Shown here piece by piece: positions 1 through 6,923 of a stretch of DNA of 10,379 nucleotides (position 1 is the first letter of the stretch; the number at the start of each line of letters is the position of its first letter). Location: positions 1 to 10,379 of the forward strand of contig JAQGLP010000488.1 in the NCBI GenBank assembly GCA_028292835.1, in the 5' to 3' direction. The DNA is from Variovorax sp. (GTDB lineage: Bacteria > Pseudomonadota > Gammaproteobacteria > Burkholderiales > Burkholderiaceae_C). Under the pieces are notes generated by a model. It worked only from the letters and a program-made list of their open reading frames with translations. It was not told the DNA's origin and did not search any database. Made by a program: the position numbers and the translations under genes.

Positions 1-359
1 GATGCCGTCGGCGCGACGGGCGCACCGGTGGCCGGGTCGTACAGCACGGCGCTCTGGCCGAGTCCCGCGCCGAGCGCGCCGCCACCGCCCAGCGGCGCCG
101 CGACCCCGACGCCGGCGCTGCCGAGCACCTGGCCGCTCTGGTTGACGCCAACCCCGACGCCAACCGGGCCGAAGCCCGTGCCCAGCCCGACCGAGTAGCC
201 GCCGCCCGAGCCCACGCCGACGCCCAGCGACACGCCCGGCAGCAACGGGATGCCGATGCCGATCGAGGAACAGGCCGTCAGCGCCAGCGGAGCCATGAGC
301 ACAAGGCCACCGCGGCGCGCCAGGGAGCGAAGGTGTTGCAGCATCGTCATGCGCGCCAT
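1..359 (-). CDS. Glycine-rich putative lipoprotein, N-terminal part (runs off the left edge)
   Basis: An open frame of 119 codons starts at the ATG ending at 359 and continues past position 1, so the C-terminus is missing. The N-terminus has basic residues (R3, R11, R15, R16), a hydrophobic stretch (about 18-27) and the lipobox L-T-A-C with Cys30, as expected for signal peptidase II cleavage and lipid attachment. The mature part opens with Ser-Ser and then becomes very rich in Gly and Val, with repeated V-G-V-G pairs around residues 46-50 and 65-72 and a Gly/Ala stretch near 88-100. I do not recognise a named domain. ATGs ending at 350 and 344 are in frame and equally possible, because no clear Shine-Dalgarno precedes any of them. 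It lies 70 bp downstream of htpG on the same strand and could be co-transcribed with it. The lipoprotein call rests on the lipobox only; function is unknown. Confidence 0.7.
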   Translation of the reverse strand, partial: MARMTMLQHLRSLARRGGLVLMAPLALTACSSIGIGIPLLPGVSLGVGVGSGGGYSVGLGTGFGPVGVGVGVNQSGQVLGSAGVGVAAPLGGGGALGAGLGQSAVLYDPATGAPVAPTA

Positions 360-429
360 GCTAGCGCCGCGGGCCGCACCGCGCTGGCACGGCGCAACGA
401 CCTTGCTGCGCTGCGGGTCGGGCGCTGTT

Positions 430-2520
430 TCATGCCAGCAGTGCGTTGACGCGCCGCACGTAGGCCGCCGGGTCGTCCGGCAGGCCGCCCTCGGCCAGCA
501 GCGCCTGGTCGAACAGGATGTGGGCCAGGGCGTCGAAATGGTCGGTCGCGCCTTCGAGCTTTTTGACCAGCGGGTGCTCGGCATTGACTTCCAGCACCGG
601 CTTGACCTCGGGCGCCTGCTGGCCGGCCTGCTTGAGCATGCGCGCGAGCTGCGTGCTCATGCCGTGCTCCTGCACCACAAGGCAGGCGGGCGAATCGACC
701 AGGCGCGTGGTGATGCGAACATCCTCGGCTTTGTCCTTCAGCGCGGCCTTGAGCCGCTCCAGCACCGGCTTGAACGACTCGGCGGCCTCTTCGGCGGCCT
801 TCTTCTCCGACTCGTCCTGCAGCTTGCCCAGGTCGACCGCGCCCTTGGCGACGCTTTGCAGCGGCGTGCCCTCGAACTCGTGCAGGTAGTTGAGCGCCCA
901 CTCGTCGACGCGGTCGGTCATCAGCAGCACCTCGATGCCTTTCTTCTTGAAGACTTCGAGCTGCGGGCTGTTCCTGGCGGCGGCCAGCGTGTCGGCGGTG
1001 ATGTAGTAGATGGCGTCCTGGCCCTCCTTCATGCGCGCCTTGTAGTCGGCAAAGCCGACGCTGACCGAATCGGTCGTGGTCGAGGCGAAGCGCAGCAGCT
1101 TGGCGATGCGCTCGCGGTTGGCGTGATCCTCGCCCAGGCCTTCCTTCAGCACGGCGCCGAACTCGGCGTAGAAGGCGGCGTACTTGCCCGCGTCCCGGGC
1201 CGCCTGGTCGGCGTGCTCGACCGCCGCCTCGGCGGCCGGCTTGACCCCGTCGGCCGCGTTCTTGTCGAGCGCGTCGCCGACATCGCCCGCGACCACGGTC
1301 GGCTCCGGCGCCGGCACCGATTCGCCCGAGCCGATGTCGATCTTGCCCTCGGTCTCGGCCGTGCTGGCCACGCTCTCGGGCACGGCGTTCTGCTTCCTGG
1401 CGAGGTCTTCCAGCATCGACAGCACGCGCTTGGTCGAGCCCTCGCGGATCGCCTTCACGTCGCGGCTTTCCTGCAGCAGCTCGCGGCTGACGTTGAGCGG
1501 CAGGTCGGCCGAGTCGATCACGCCCTTGACGAAGCGCAGGTAGCTGGGCATCAGCGCCTCGGCGTCGTCCATGATGAAGACCCGCTTGACGTAGAGCTTG
1601 ACGCCCGCCTTGTGGTCGCGGTTCCACAGGTCCATCGGCGCCTTCGACGGGATGTAGAGCAGCTGCGTGTACTCGGTCGCGCCTTCGACGCGGTTGTGGC
1701 TCCAGGCCAGCGGCGGCTCGAAGTCGTGGGTGACGTTCTTGTAGAACTCGACGTACTGCTCGTCGGCGATGTCGCGCTTGGGCCGCGTCCACAGGGCGCT
1801 GGCCTTGTTGACCGGCTCCCATTCGCCGGTCCTGGCCATCTCGCCGCCCTTGTCGTCGGCGCCTTCCTTCCACTCCTCCTTCTCCATCAGGATGGGCAGC
1901 GAGATGTGGTCGGAGTACTTGCCGATGACCGACTTGAGCTTCCAGGCGTTCAGGTACTCGTCGGCGTCGTCGCGCAGGTGCAGCGTGACGCTGGTGCCGC
2001 GCGCCGGGCGGACGATGTCTTCCACCTCGAAGTCGCCGGCGCCCCCGCTCACCCAGCGCACGCCCTGGTCCGCGGCCAGCCCGGCGCGACGCGACTCGAC
2101 CGTGATCCTGTCCGCGACGATGAAGCCCGAGTAGAAGCCCACGCCGAACTGGCCGATCAGCTGCGCGTCGGCCTTCTGGTCGCCGGTGAGCTTGCTGACG
2201 AAGTCCTTGGTGCCGCTCTTGGCGATGGTGCCCAGGTGGTCGATGGCCTCCTGCTTGGACATGCCAATGCCGTTGTCGGCGATCGTCAGCGTCTTGGCAG
2301 CCTTGTCGAACGACACGCGCACCTCGAGGTTGGGCTGGTCCTCGTACAGCTCGCCGTGATGGATCGCCTCGAAGCGCAGCTTGTCGCACGCGTCCGACGC
2401 GTTCGAGATCAGCTCGCGCAGGAAGATTTCCTTGTTTGAGTAGAGCGAGTGCGTGACGAGGTGCAGCAGTTGTGCGACTTCGGCCTGGAACGGGAGTTTG
2501 GTGGAAGTGGTGCTGGCCAT
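430..2520 (-). CDS. htpG: HtpG, bacterial Hsp90 molecular chaperone, with an extra segment in the middle domain
   Basis: Cytoplasmic ATP-dependent homodimeric chaperone of 696 residues; E. coli HtpG has 624. The N-terminal GHKL ATPase is complete: E36 and N40 in the helix RELISNASDA, D82 in DNGIGM (82-87), and the lid/glycine motif GQFGVGFYS (123-131). The middle domain carries LNVSRELLQ (342-350), whose R346 matches the ATP-contacting arginine of the family. The C-terminal dimerisation domain ends in a DQALLAEG segment (671-678) and a terminal RRVNALLA. Between RVLSMLEDLA (365-374) and KYAAFYAEFG (446-455), which are nearly adjacent in E. coli HtpG, about 70 residues are added, rich in Ala, Glu, Asp and Gly. 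I chose the start at 2520 because the conserved FQAEVAQLLHL begins a few residues later; upstream in-frame codons encode no family sequence. No good Shine-Dalgarno precedes this ATG. I saw no clear sigma-32 promoter. Confidence 0.97.
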   Translation of the reverse strand: MASTTSTKLPFQAEVAQLLHLVTHSLYSNKEIFLRELISNASDACDKLRFEAIHHGELYEDQPNLEVRVSFDKAAKTLTIADNGIGMSKQEAIDHLGTIAKSGTKDFVSKLTGDQKADAQLIGQFGVGFYSGFIVADRITVESRRAGLAADQGVRWVSGGAGDFEVEDIVRPARGTSVTLHLRDDADEYLNAWKLKSVIGKYSDHISLPILMEKEEWKEGADDKGGEMARTGEWEPVNKASALWTRPKRDIADEQYVEFYKNVTHDFEPPLAWSHNRVEGATEYTQLLYIPSKAPMDLWNRDHKAGVKLYVKRVFIMDDAEALMPSYLRFVKGVIDSADLPLNVSRELLQESRDVKAIREGSTKRVLSMLEDLARKQNAVPESVASTAETEGKIDIGSGESVPAPEPTVVAGDVGDALDKNAADGVKPAAEAAVEHADQAARDAGKYAAFYAEFGAVLKEGLGEDHANRERIAKLLRFASTTTDSVSVGFADYKARMKEGQDAIYYITADTLAAARNSPQLEVFKKKGIEVLLMTDRVDEWALNYLHEFEGTPLQSVAKGAVDLGKLQDESEKKAAEEAAESFKPVLERLKAALKDKAEDVRITTRLVDSPACLVVQEHGMSTQLARMLKQAGQQAPEVKPVLEVNAEHPLVKKLEGATDHFDALAHILFDQALLAEGGLPDDPAAYVRRVNALLA

Positions 2521-2776
2521 GGTTTTGTGCGGAAAAGGAAAGACGATGGAACGAATTTTACGAAGGCGCCAGAACTCACCCCAGGGGCGATGAGCGCTCC
2601 GGTACCGCGCCGTTAGCTGACGCCGGAACGCGGAAAAACAAGGACTCGCCTGCTGTCGCCGCGGCGCGCCGGGCGACGCCTGCCGGAGAATCGGCCTTGC
2701 GCCCAGGGCCGGCTTGTGCTGGGATAGCGGCTGCACCGTGCAAACTTCGTTGATACCACTTCAAGGAGCATTCGAG
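2521..2776. other. Divergent intergenic region between htpG and the small secreted protein gene
   Basis: These 256 bases separate two divergent genes and should hold both promoters. The only clear signal is the Shine-Dalgarno AAGGAG at 2763-2768 for the plus-strand gene. A weak sigma-70-like pair on the plus strand, TTGCGC (2697-2702) and TGGGAT (2720-2725) with 17 bp between, matches consensus poorly, and I do not call it. The open frames seen here lack ribosome-binding sites and family resemblance. Confidence 0.5.
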
Positions 2777-3295
2777 ATGAACATTTCATTCAAGGCATTG
2801 CTGGCCGCCGCCGGCCTGCTCGGCGCGTTGGCGGCGCAAGCGCAAACGTTGCCGTCCGATGCCCCGGCCGGCAGCACGGTCCAGTGCAAGGACGGCAGCT
2901 ACGCCGCACCCGACACCAAGGCGGGCGCCTGCCGCGGGCACAAGGGCATCAAGACTTGGTTTGGCGACGTCAAGCCGGCCGCCGCCGCTGTGACCGCAAG
3001 CCCGGCCCCGGCGGCGGTGCCGGCCGTGCAGACGCAATCGTCCGCGGTCAGCAAGACCAACGTCGCTCCGCCCACCGGGGAGGCAACCCGCACGCCCGGC
3101 AGGACGGATCCCGCCACGATGGCGGCTGCGGCGGGCGGTGGCGCAGGCAAGGTGTGGGCTAACGACGAGACCAAGGTCTACCACTGCATGGGTGACCGCT
3201 ACTACGGCAAGACCAAGAAGGGCGAGTACCTGAGCGAGGCCGACGCCAAGGCCAAGGGCATGCACGCCGCGCGCAACAAGCCCTGCGCCGCCTAA
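2777..3295 (+). CDS. Small secreted protein, DUF3761-like N-terminal module plus a Cys-containing C-terminal motif
   Basis: A 172-residue protein starting at the ATG at 2777, chosen because AAGGAG (2763-2768) stands 8 bases upstream and a typical signal peptide follows: K6, a hydrophobic run 7-19, and an AQA cleavage site after residue 22. The mature protein has two small modules. Residues 33-62 hold C37-K-D-G-S-Y and A-C52-R-G-H-K-G-I-K-T-W, the pattern I associate with DUF3761. Residues 66-124 are an Ala/Pro/Thr/Gly linker of low complexity. Residues 125-170 hold VYHC137, then DRYYGKTKKGEYLSEADAKAKG and a final C170, a pattern found at the C-terminus of many small exported proteins. The four cysteines (37, 52, 137, 170) could form two disulfides in the periplasm. 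It is transcribed away from htpG and converges on rluF. Module assignment is from memory of the families; the biochemical role is unknown. Confidence 0.85.
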   Translation: MNISFKALLAAAGLLGALAAQAQTLPSDAPAGSTVQCKDGSYAAPDTKAGACRGHKGIKTWFGDVKPAAAAVTASPAPAAVPAVQTQSSAVSKTNVAPPTGEATRTPGRTDPATMAAAAGGGAGKVWANDETKVYHCMGDRYYGKTKKGEYLSEADAKAKGMHAARNKPCAA

Positions 3296-3318
3296 AGAAA
3301 AAGGTGGGCAGCGCTGGT

Positions 3319-3352
3319 GCCGCCGCGACGTCAGCATGCTGACGCGGGCGGC
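3319..3352. terminator. Strong hairpin between convergent genes, probable bidirectional terminator
   Basis: A perfect 16-base palindrome (3329-3344, CGTCAGCATGCTGACG) is extended by a further eight base pairs between 3319-3327 and 3345-3352. This extension has one bulged G at 3325 and a bulged A at 3328. The result is a GC-rich stem of about 14 pairs with a CATG loop. It lies between the stop of the secreted protein gene (3295) and the stop of rluF (3362). On the minus strand a T-rich run follows about 18 bases later (complement of 3296-3305). On the plus strand only a weak T-rich stretch follows, inside the rluF coding end. The hairpin is clear; the terminator role is inferred from its place. 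Confidence 0.6.
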
Positions 3353-3361
3353 CGCAGGCGC

Positions 3362-4165
3362 TCAAAACCTTTCGTTTTCGCCGAGGTAGCGCCACTGCCC
3401 CGCAGGCAGGTTGCCGAGCACCACGTTGCCGATGCGGATGCGCTTCAAGCCCACCACCTTGAGGCCGACCTGCTCGCACATGCGGCGGATCTGGCGCTTC
3501 TTGCCCTCGCGCAGCACGAAGCGCAGCTGCTCGGGGTTCTGCCACTCCACGCGCGCCGGCTTGAGCGGCTGGCCGTCCAGGGCGAGGCCATGGCGCAGCC
3601 GCGCGAGCTGGGCGGGCGGGAACACGCGCTGCACGTCGGTCGCGATGTCACCCTGGTCGCCGGGGCCGCTGCCGGGCGGCGACCAGGTCACGCGCACCAG
3701 GTACTCCTTCTCCATGCCCGAGTTCTCGCCGATCAGCTGGCGCGCGACGCGGCCGTCCTGCGTCAGCACCAGGAGGCCCACCGAGTCGATGTCGAGCCGC
3801 CCGGCCGGCGCCAAGCCGCGCAGCTGCGGCGGAGAAAAGCGGTGCCGGCTGGTGTCCTCGCGCCAATGCGTGCGCGGATTGATCAAGACCACGGCCGGTT
3901 CGTGCCCATCTTCGGCCTGTCCGCTGACATAGCCCATCGGCTTGTGTAGCAGGATCGTGACTTGCCGGGATTGCTGACCCTGCGCCAGCCGGTCGACTTC
4001 GATGCGGTCGGAGGCCACCACCTTCACGCCCATCGGCGCGATCTGGCCGTTGACCTTGACCCAGCCGCGCTCGATCCAGTCGTCGGCCTCGCGGCGCGAG
4101 CACAGGCCGAGTTCGGCCATGCGCTTGTTCAGGCGGGTGGGAAGGAGGGATGCGTGGTCGGTCAT
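3362..4165 (-). CDS. rluF: 23S rRNA pseudouridine synthase, RsuA/RluF family
   Basis: Converts uridine to pseudouridine in rRNA; in E. coli RluF modifies U2604 of 23S rRNA and U35 of tRNA-Tyr. The 267-residue protein has an N-terminal S4 RNA-binding domain (about 10-57: RLNKRMAELGLCSRREAD, then WVKVNG). The catalytic domain follows, with LLHKPMGYVSG (72-82), the active-site motif AGRLD (121-125, catalytic D125), MEKEYLV (151-157), and KKRQIRRMCE (222-231). The ending, from KRIRIGNVVLGNLPAGQWR (241-259), favours RluF over RluB or RluE. Compared with E. coli RluF it lacks the long basic C-terminal tail and carries an extra stretch near residues 98-117. The start at 4165 puts RLNKRM near the N-terminus as in homologues; there is no good Shine-Dalgarno, and an inverted repeat begins 10 bp upstream. 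The target nucleotide is inferred. Confidence 0.88.
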   Translation of the reverse strand: MTDHASLLPTRLNKRMAELGLCSRREADDWIERGWVKVNGQIAPMGVKVVASDRIEVDRLAQGQQSRQVTILLHKPMGYVSGQAEDGHEPAVVLINPRTHWREDTSRHRFSPPQLRGLAPAGRLDIDSVGLLVLTQDGRVARQLIGENSGMEKEYLVRVTWSPPGSGPGDQGDIATDVQRVFPPAQLARLRHGLALDGQPLKPARVEWQNPEQLRFVLREGKKRQIRRMCEQVGLKVVGLKRIRIGNVVLGNLPAGQWRYLGENERF

Positions 4166-4174
4166 GACGATGGT

Positions 4175-4231
4175 GCTATTGATTTCATAGCTTACTGCGC
4201 CCACGGGACGGGTGCGAAAGGGCATTTTCGC
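4175..4231. repeat. Cluster of three inverted repeats in the divergent rluF/glycosyltransferase gap
   Basis: Three stems lie in 57 bases. The first is GCTAT (4175-4179) with ATAGC (4187-4191), loop TGATTTC. The second is GCGCCC (4197-4202) with GGGTGC (4210-4215), one G-T pair. The third is GCGAAA (4214-4219) with TTTCGC (4226-4231), loop GGGCAT. The second and third stems share bases 4214-4215, so they compete. The segment is more AT-rich than its surroundings. I recall similar GCTAT-N-ATAGC plus GCGC-stem elements scattered through Comamonadaceae intergenic DNA, so this is probably one copy of an interspersed repeat. The stems are seen; the family link is from memory. Confidence 0.6.
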
Positions 4232-4301
4232 TGATGAATCCGCTCGCTGCATCGCCTGGGATGTCCGCTTCGACCCGTCCGGCGGACCGGAGCGGCCGGG
4301 C

Positions 4302-5483
4302 ATGACCGACCTGCTGATCCTCAGCGTGAGCGTCGGCAGCGGCCACGTGCGCGCCGCCGAGGCCCTGGTGGCCGGTGCGCTGGCGCTCGAGCCGCCGCGC
4401 AGCGCCGTGCACATCGACGCCATGGCGCACGTCGCCGCAGGCTTTCGCAAGGTCTACACCGACTGGTACCTGCAGCTCGTCCAGCGCGCGCCGGATGTGT
4501 GGTCGTACCTGCGCCAGAAGGCCGACAGCACGCCCTACGACGCGACCTCGCAGCGCCTACGGCGCGCCATCCAGGGCTTGAGCGCCGGTGCGCTGCTGCG
4601 CGAGGTGCGCCGCGTCGCGCCCCGGGCCGTCGTGTGCACCCACTTCCTGCCGGCCGAGCTGTTGATGCGCGAGTGCAAGCGCGGCCGCCTGGACTGCCCG
4701 GTATGGCTGCAGGTGACCGACTTCGACGTCCACAACATGTGGCTGGTGCCCGGCCTGGCCGGCTATTTCGTCGCAACGCGGGAGGTGGCGTTCCGGCTGC
4801 GCGCGCGCGGCATCCCGGCCGAGCGCATCCATGTGACGGGCATTCCCGTGATGCCGGCCTTCGCGCAGCCCGGCCAGCCCGGGCTGGCGCGCGCGCGCTG
4901 CATCGCCGAGCTCGGGCTCGACGCAGCGCGACCGGTGCTGCTGATGATGTCGGGCGGCGTCGGCGTGGGCGACCTGCCGGGCAGTGTCGCTTGCGCGCTG
5001 GAACAGTCCGATCAGGTCCAGATCGTCGCCGTGGCCGGCCACAACGCGGGCACGCTGGCGGCCCTGCGATCGCTGGCCGCGCGCCACCCCGGCCGGCTGG
5101 CGGCGCTGGGCTTCACCGACCGGATGCACGAGCTGATGGCGGCGGCCGACCTGGTGGTGACCAAGCCCGGCGGCCTGACGCTGGCGGAGTGCCTGGCGCT
5201 GGGCAAGCCACTGCTGCTGATGTCGCCCATCGCCAGGCACGAGGAGCACAACGCCAACTTTCTGATGGAGGAAGGCGCCGCCTGGCTGGCGCATGACGCG
5301 ATCGGCCTGCGCTACAAGCTCGCGCGCCTGCTGGCCGCGCCGGACAAGCTGCGCGCCATGGCGGTCGCCAGCTTCGCCCTGGGCCAGCCGCAGGCCGCGC
5401 GCCGCGTGCTCGACCATGCCCTGTGCCCGGGAGTCCGCGTGCCCGACGCGCCGCCCGCCGGCTCTGCCCAGGCCATCGCCTGA
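4302..5483 (+). CDS. MGDG-synthase/UgtP-like glycosyltransferase (GT28 type), probable diacylglycerol glycosyltransferase
   Basis: Probably transfers a sugar from a UDP-sugar to diacylglycerol on the inner face of the cytoplasmic membrane, making a glycolipid. The 393-residue protein has the two Rossmann-type halves of this family. The N-terminal half, MGDG_synth-like, has VSVGSGH (9-15), VVCTHFLPAELL (110-121) and VTDFDVHNMW (138-147). The C-terminal nucleotide-sugar half begins near VTGIPV (178-183), with MMSGGVGVGD (215-224), ADLVVTKPGGLTLAE (282-296) and the HEEHNANFL region (313-321). There is no signal peptide or membrane span, fitting a peripheral membrane enzyme. I chose the ATG at 4302 because GGAG (4289-4292) lies 9 bases upstream and the glycine motif follows directly; an upstream GTG at 4212 is in frame but falls in the inverted-repeat element. 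A cyclopropane synthase gene follows 105 bp downstream. The sugar and whether the enzyme adds one or several cannot be read from sequence. Confidence 0.88.
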   Translation: MTDLLILSVSVGSGHVRAAEALVAGALALEPPRSAVHIDAMAHVAAGFRKVYTDWYLQLVQRAPDVWSYLRQKADSTPYDATSQRLRRAIQGLSAGALLREVRRVAPRAVVCTHFLPAELLMRECKRGRLDCPVWLQVTDFDVHNMWLVPGLAGYFVATREVAFRLRARGIPAERIHVTGIPVMPAFAQPGQPGLARARCIAELGLDAARPVLLMMSGGVGVGDLPGSVACALEQSDQVQIVAVAGHNAGTLAALRSLAARHPGRLAALGFTDRMHELMAAADLVVTKPGGLTLAECLALGKPLLLMSPIARHEEHNANFLMEEGAAWLAHDAIGLRYKLARLLAAPDKLRAMAVASFALGQPQAARRVLDHALCPGVRVPDAPPAGSAQAIA

Positions 5484-5588
5484 GGCCGACCCAGGCGAAA
5501 CGGACGGACGCGCCACGACAAGGTCCGTGGCTGAAGGGTATGTCTTTTGCCATAGTCGACGCGTTGTAACAGCTGGAGGAGTCACGCC

Positions 5589-6923
5589 ATGCAAAGCCTG
5601 ATACCCAAGATCGAATCGCAACTGGCCGCGCTCGCGCTGCCGGTGGCACTGGAGCTGCCCGACGGGCGGCGCCTGACGGCGCCGGATTCGCGCGTCACCC
5701 TGTCGTTCGCCCACTGGGCGGGACTGGCCAAGCTGGCCGCCAGCCAGATCGGCGCGGTCGGCGAGGAGTACGTGGAGGGCCGCATGCAGATCCAGGGCGC
5801 CATGCGCGACGTGATCGACGCGGCGGCGCGCCTGCTGCCCGGCAACCCGGCCGAGACCGACACCGGCTGGTGGAGCCGCATGCTGCACCGCGCCGCCTCG
5901 CGCAGTTTTCATACCGTCGGGCGCGACGCGCGGCAGATCGAGTTCCACTACGACGTCTCGGACGACTTCTACGCGCTGTGGCTCGATCCGCGCCGCGTGT
6001 ACTCGTGCGCCTACTTCCGCACGCCCGAGCTGACACTGGCCCAGGCGCAGGAGGCCAAGCTCGACCACATCTGCCGCAAGCTGATGCTGCAGCCGGGCGA
6101 GCGCTTCCTCGACATCGGCTGCGGCTGGGGTGCCCTGCTGCTGTGGGCGGCCGAGCACTACGGGGTCGATGCGACCGGCATCACGCTGTCGAAGAACCAG
6201 CACGCCCACGTCCAGCGCCTGATCGCCGCGCATGGCCTCGAAGGCCGCGTGCGCGTCGAACTGTGCGACTACCGCGAGTTCCGGCCGGAGCGGGTCTTCG
6301 ACAAGCTGGCCTCGGTCGGCATGTTCGAGCACGTGGGCAGCGCCAACATGGCGGGCTACTTCCGCACCGTGCACGACTTGCTGGCACCCGGCGGCCTGGT
6401 GCTCAACCACGGCATCACCTCGGCGCAGGTCGACTACCGCCAGCTCGGCGCGGGCATGGGCGATTTCATCGAGAAGTACATCTTTCCGGGTGGGGAGCTG
6501 CTGCACATCGCCCAGGTGCTGCGCGAGCTGGGCGGCGCCGGGCTTGAGATGGTCGACACCGAGAACCTGCGCCCCCACTACGCACGCACGCTGTGGGCCT
6601 GGTCCGATGCGCTGGAGGCGCAGCTGCCCGAGGCGCGCGATGTGCTGCGGCGCAGTCACGCCAGCTTGGCGCCCGGCTCCCGGACCGACCCCGCCGAGCG
6701 CACCTTGCGGGCTTACCGGCTCTACCTGGCGGGCTCGGCCATGAGCTTCGAGCAGGGCTGGATCTCGCTGCACCAGGTGCTGGCCACGCGGCCCGACGGC
6801 AAGCTCACAAGCGGCGCGATGCGCGGGGCACAATCGGTCTATCCTTTTGTCCGCGACCACCTCTACCGTTCACCGAAAACATGCTCTACCGATTCAAATC
6901 GCAAGCCACCGCCGACGTCGTGA
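5589..6923 (+). CDS. cfa: Cyclopropane-fatty-acyl-phospholipid synthase (CFA synthase)
   Basis: Uses S-adenosylmethionine to add a methylene bridge across cis double bonds of membrane phospholipid acyl chains. The 444-residue protein has an N-terminal lipid-binding region (about 1-110) and a SAM-methyltransferase domain. FHYDVSDDFYALWLD spans 119-133 and YSCAYF 138-143 (C140 matches active-site Cys139 of E. coli Cfa). FLDIGCGWGAL (173-183) is SAM motif I and GMFEHVG (244-250) holds E247. H274 in NHGI, KYIFP (296-300) and Y331 match the bicarbonate/active-site set. GGAGGA (5575-5580), 8 bases before the ATG, fixes the start. The gene may be co-transcribed with the upstream glycosyltransferase or have its own promoter in the 105-bp gap; I saw no convincing promoter there. 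Homologues commonly end near the RDHLYR motif (422-427); here 17 unrelated residues follow, overlapping the next gene by 43 bp. Confidence 0.95.
   Translation: MQSLIPKIESQLAALALPVALELPDGRRLTAPDSRVTLSFAHWAGLAKLAASQIGAVGEEYVEGRMQIQGAMRDVIDAAARLLPGNPAETDTGWWSRMLHRAASRSFHTVGRDARQIEFHYDVSDDFYALWLDPRRVYSCAYFRTPELTLAQAQEAKLDHICRKLMLQPGERFLDIGCGWGALLLWAAEHYGVDATGITLSKNQHAHVQRLIAAHGLEGRVRVELCDYREFRPERVFDKLASVGMFEHVGSANMAGYFRTVHDLLAPGGLVLNHGITSAQVDYRQLGAGMGDFIEKYIFPGGELLHIAQVLRELGGAGLEMVDTENLRPHYARTLWAWSDALEAQLPEARDVLRRSHASLAPGSRTDPAERTLRAYRLYLAGSAMSFEQGWISLHQVLATRPDGKLTSGAMRGAQSVYPFVRDHLYRSPKTCSTDSNRKPPPTS

Noticed and set aside
250..2439. Very long plus-strand open frame (about 730 codons) antisense to htpG, and another long minus-strand frame at 347-2389
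   Set aside because: Both mirror the third-position GC bias of htpG. Their translations are low-complexity (Arg/Gly/Ala- or Val/Leu/Asp/His-rich) with no family motif and no ribosome-binding site, while the htpG frame is unmistakable.
2521..2640. Possible sigma-32 heat-shock promoter upstream of htpG
   Set aside because: I looked on the minus strand for CTTGAAA with CCCCAT at 13-15 bp spacing. Only a CCCC run in the reverse complement near 2578-2583 is present, without a matching -35 element.
4166..4301. Pho box upstream of the lipid glycosyltransferase
   Set aside because: No CTGTCAT-like direct repeats are present, so phosphate control, known for related enzymes elsewhere, cannot be supported from this sequence.
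4212..4301. Upstream GTG start adding 30 residues to the glycosyltransferase
   Set aside because: The added residues are not family-like, they are encoded within and just after the inverted-repeat element, and a Shine-Dalgarno is correctly placed for the ATG at 4302.
5484..5588. Promoter for the CFA gene in the 105-bp gap, such as an ECF-type TGATC/CGTA pair
   Set aside because: No pair with correct spacing was found; only the strong GGAGGA ribosome-binding site is clear.
4557..6860. Open frame of about 767 codons on the minus strand across the glycosyltransferase and CFA genes
   Set aside because: It spans two genes with full catalytic motifs on the other strand and has the His/Gln/Arg/Ala-rich composition typical of antisense frames in GC-rich DNA.
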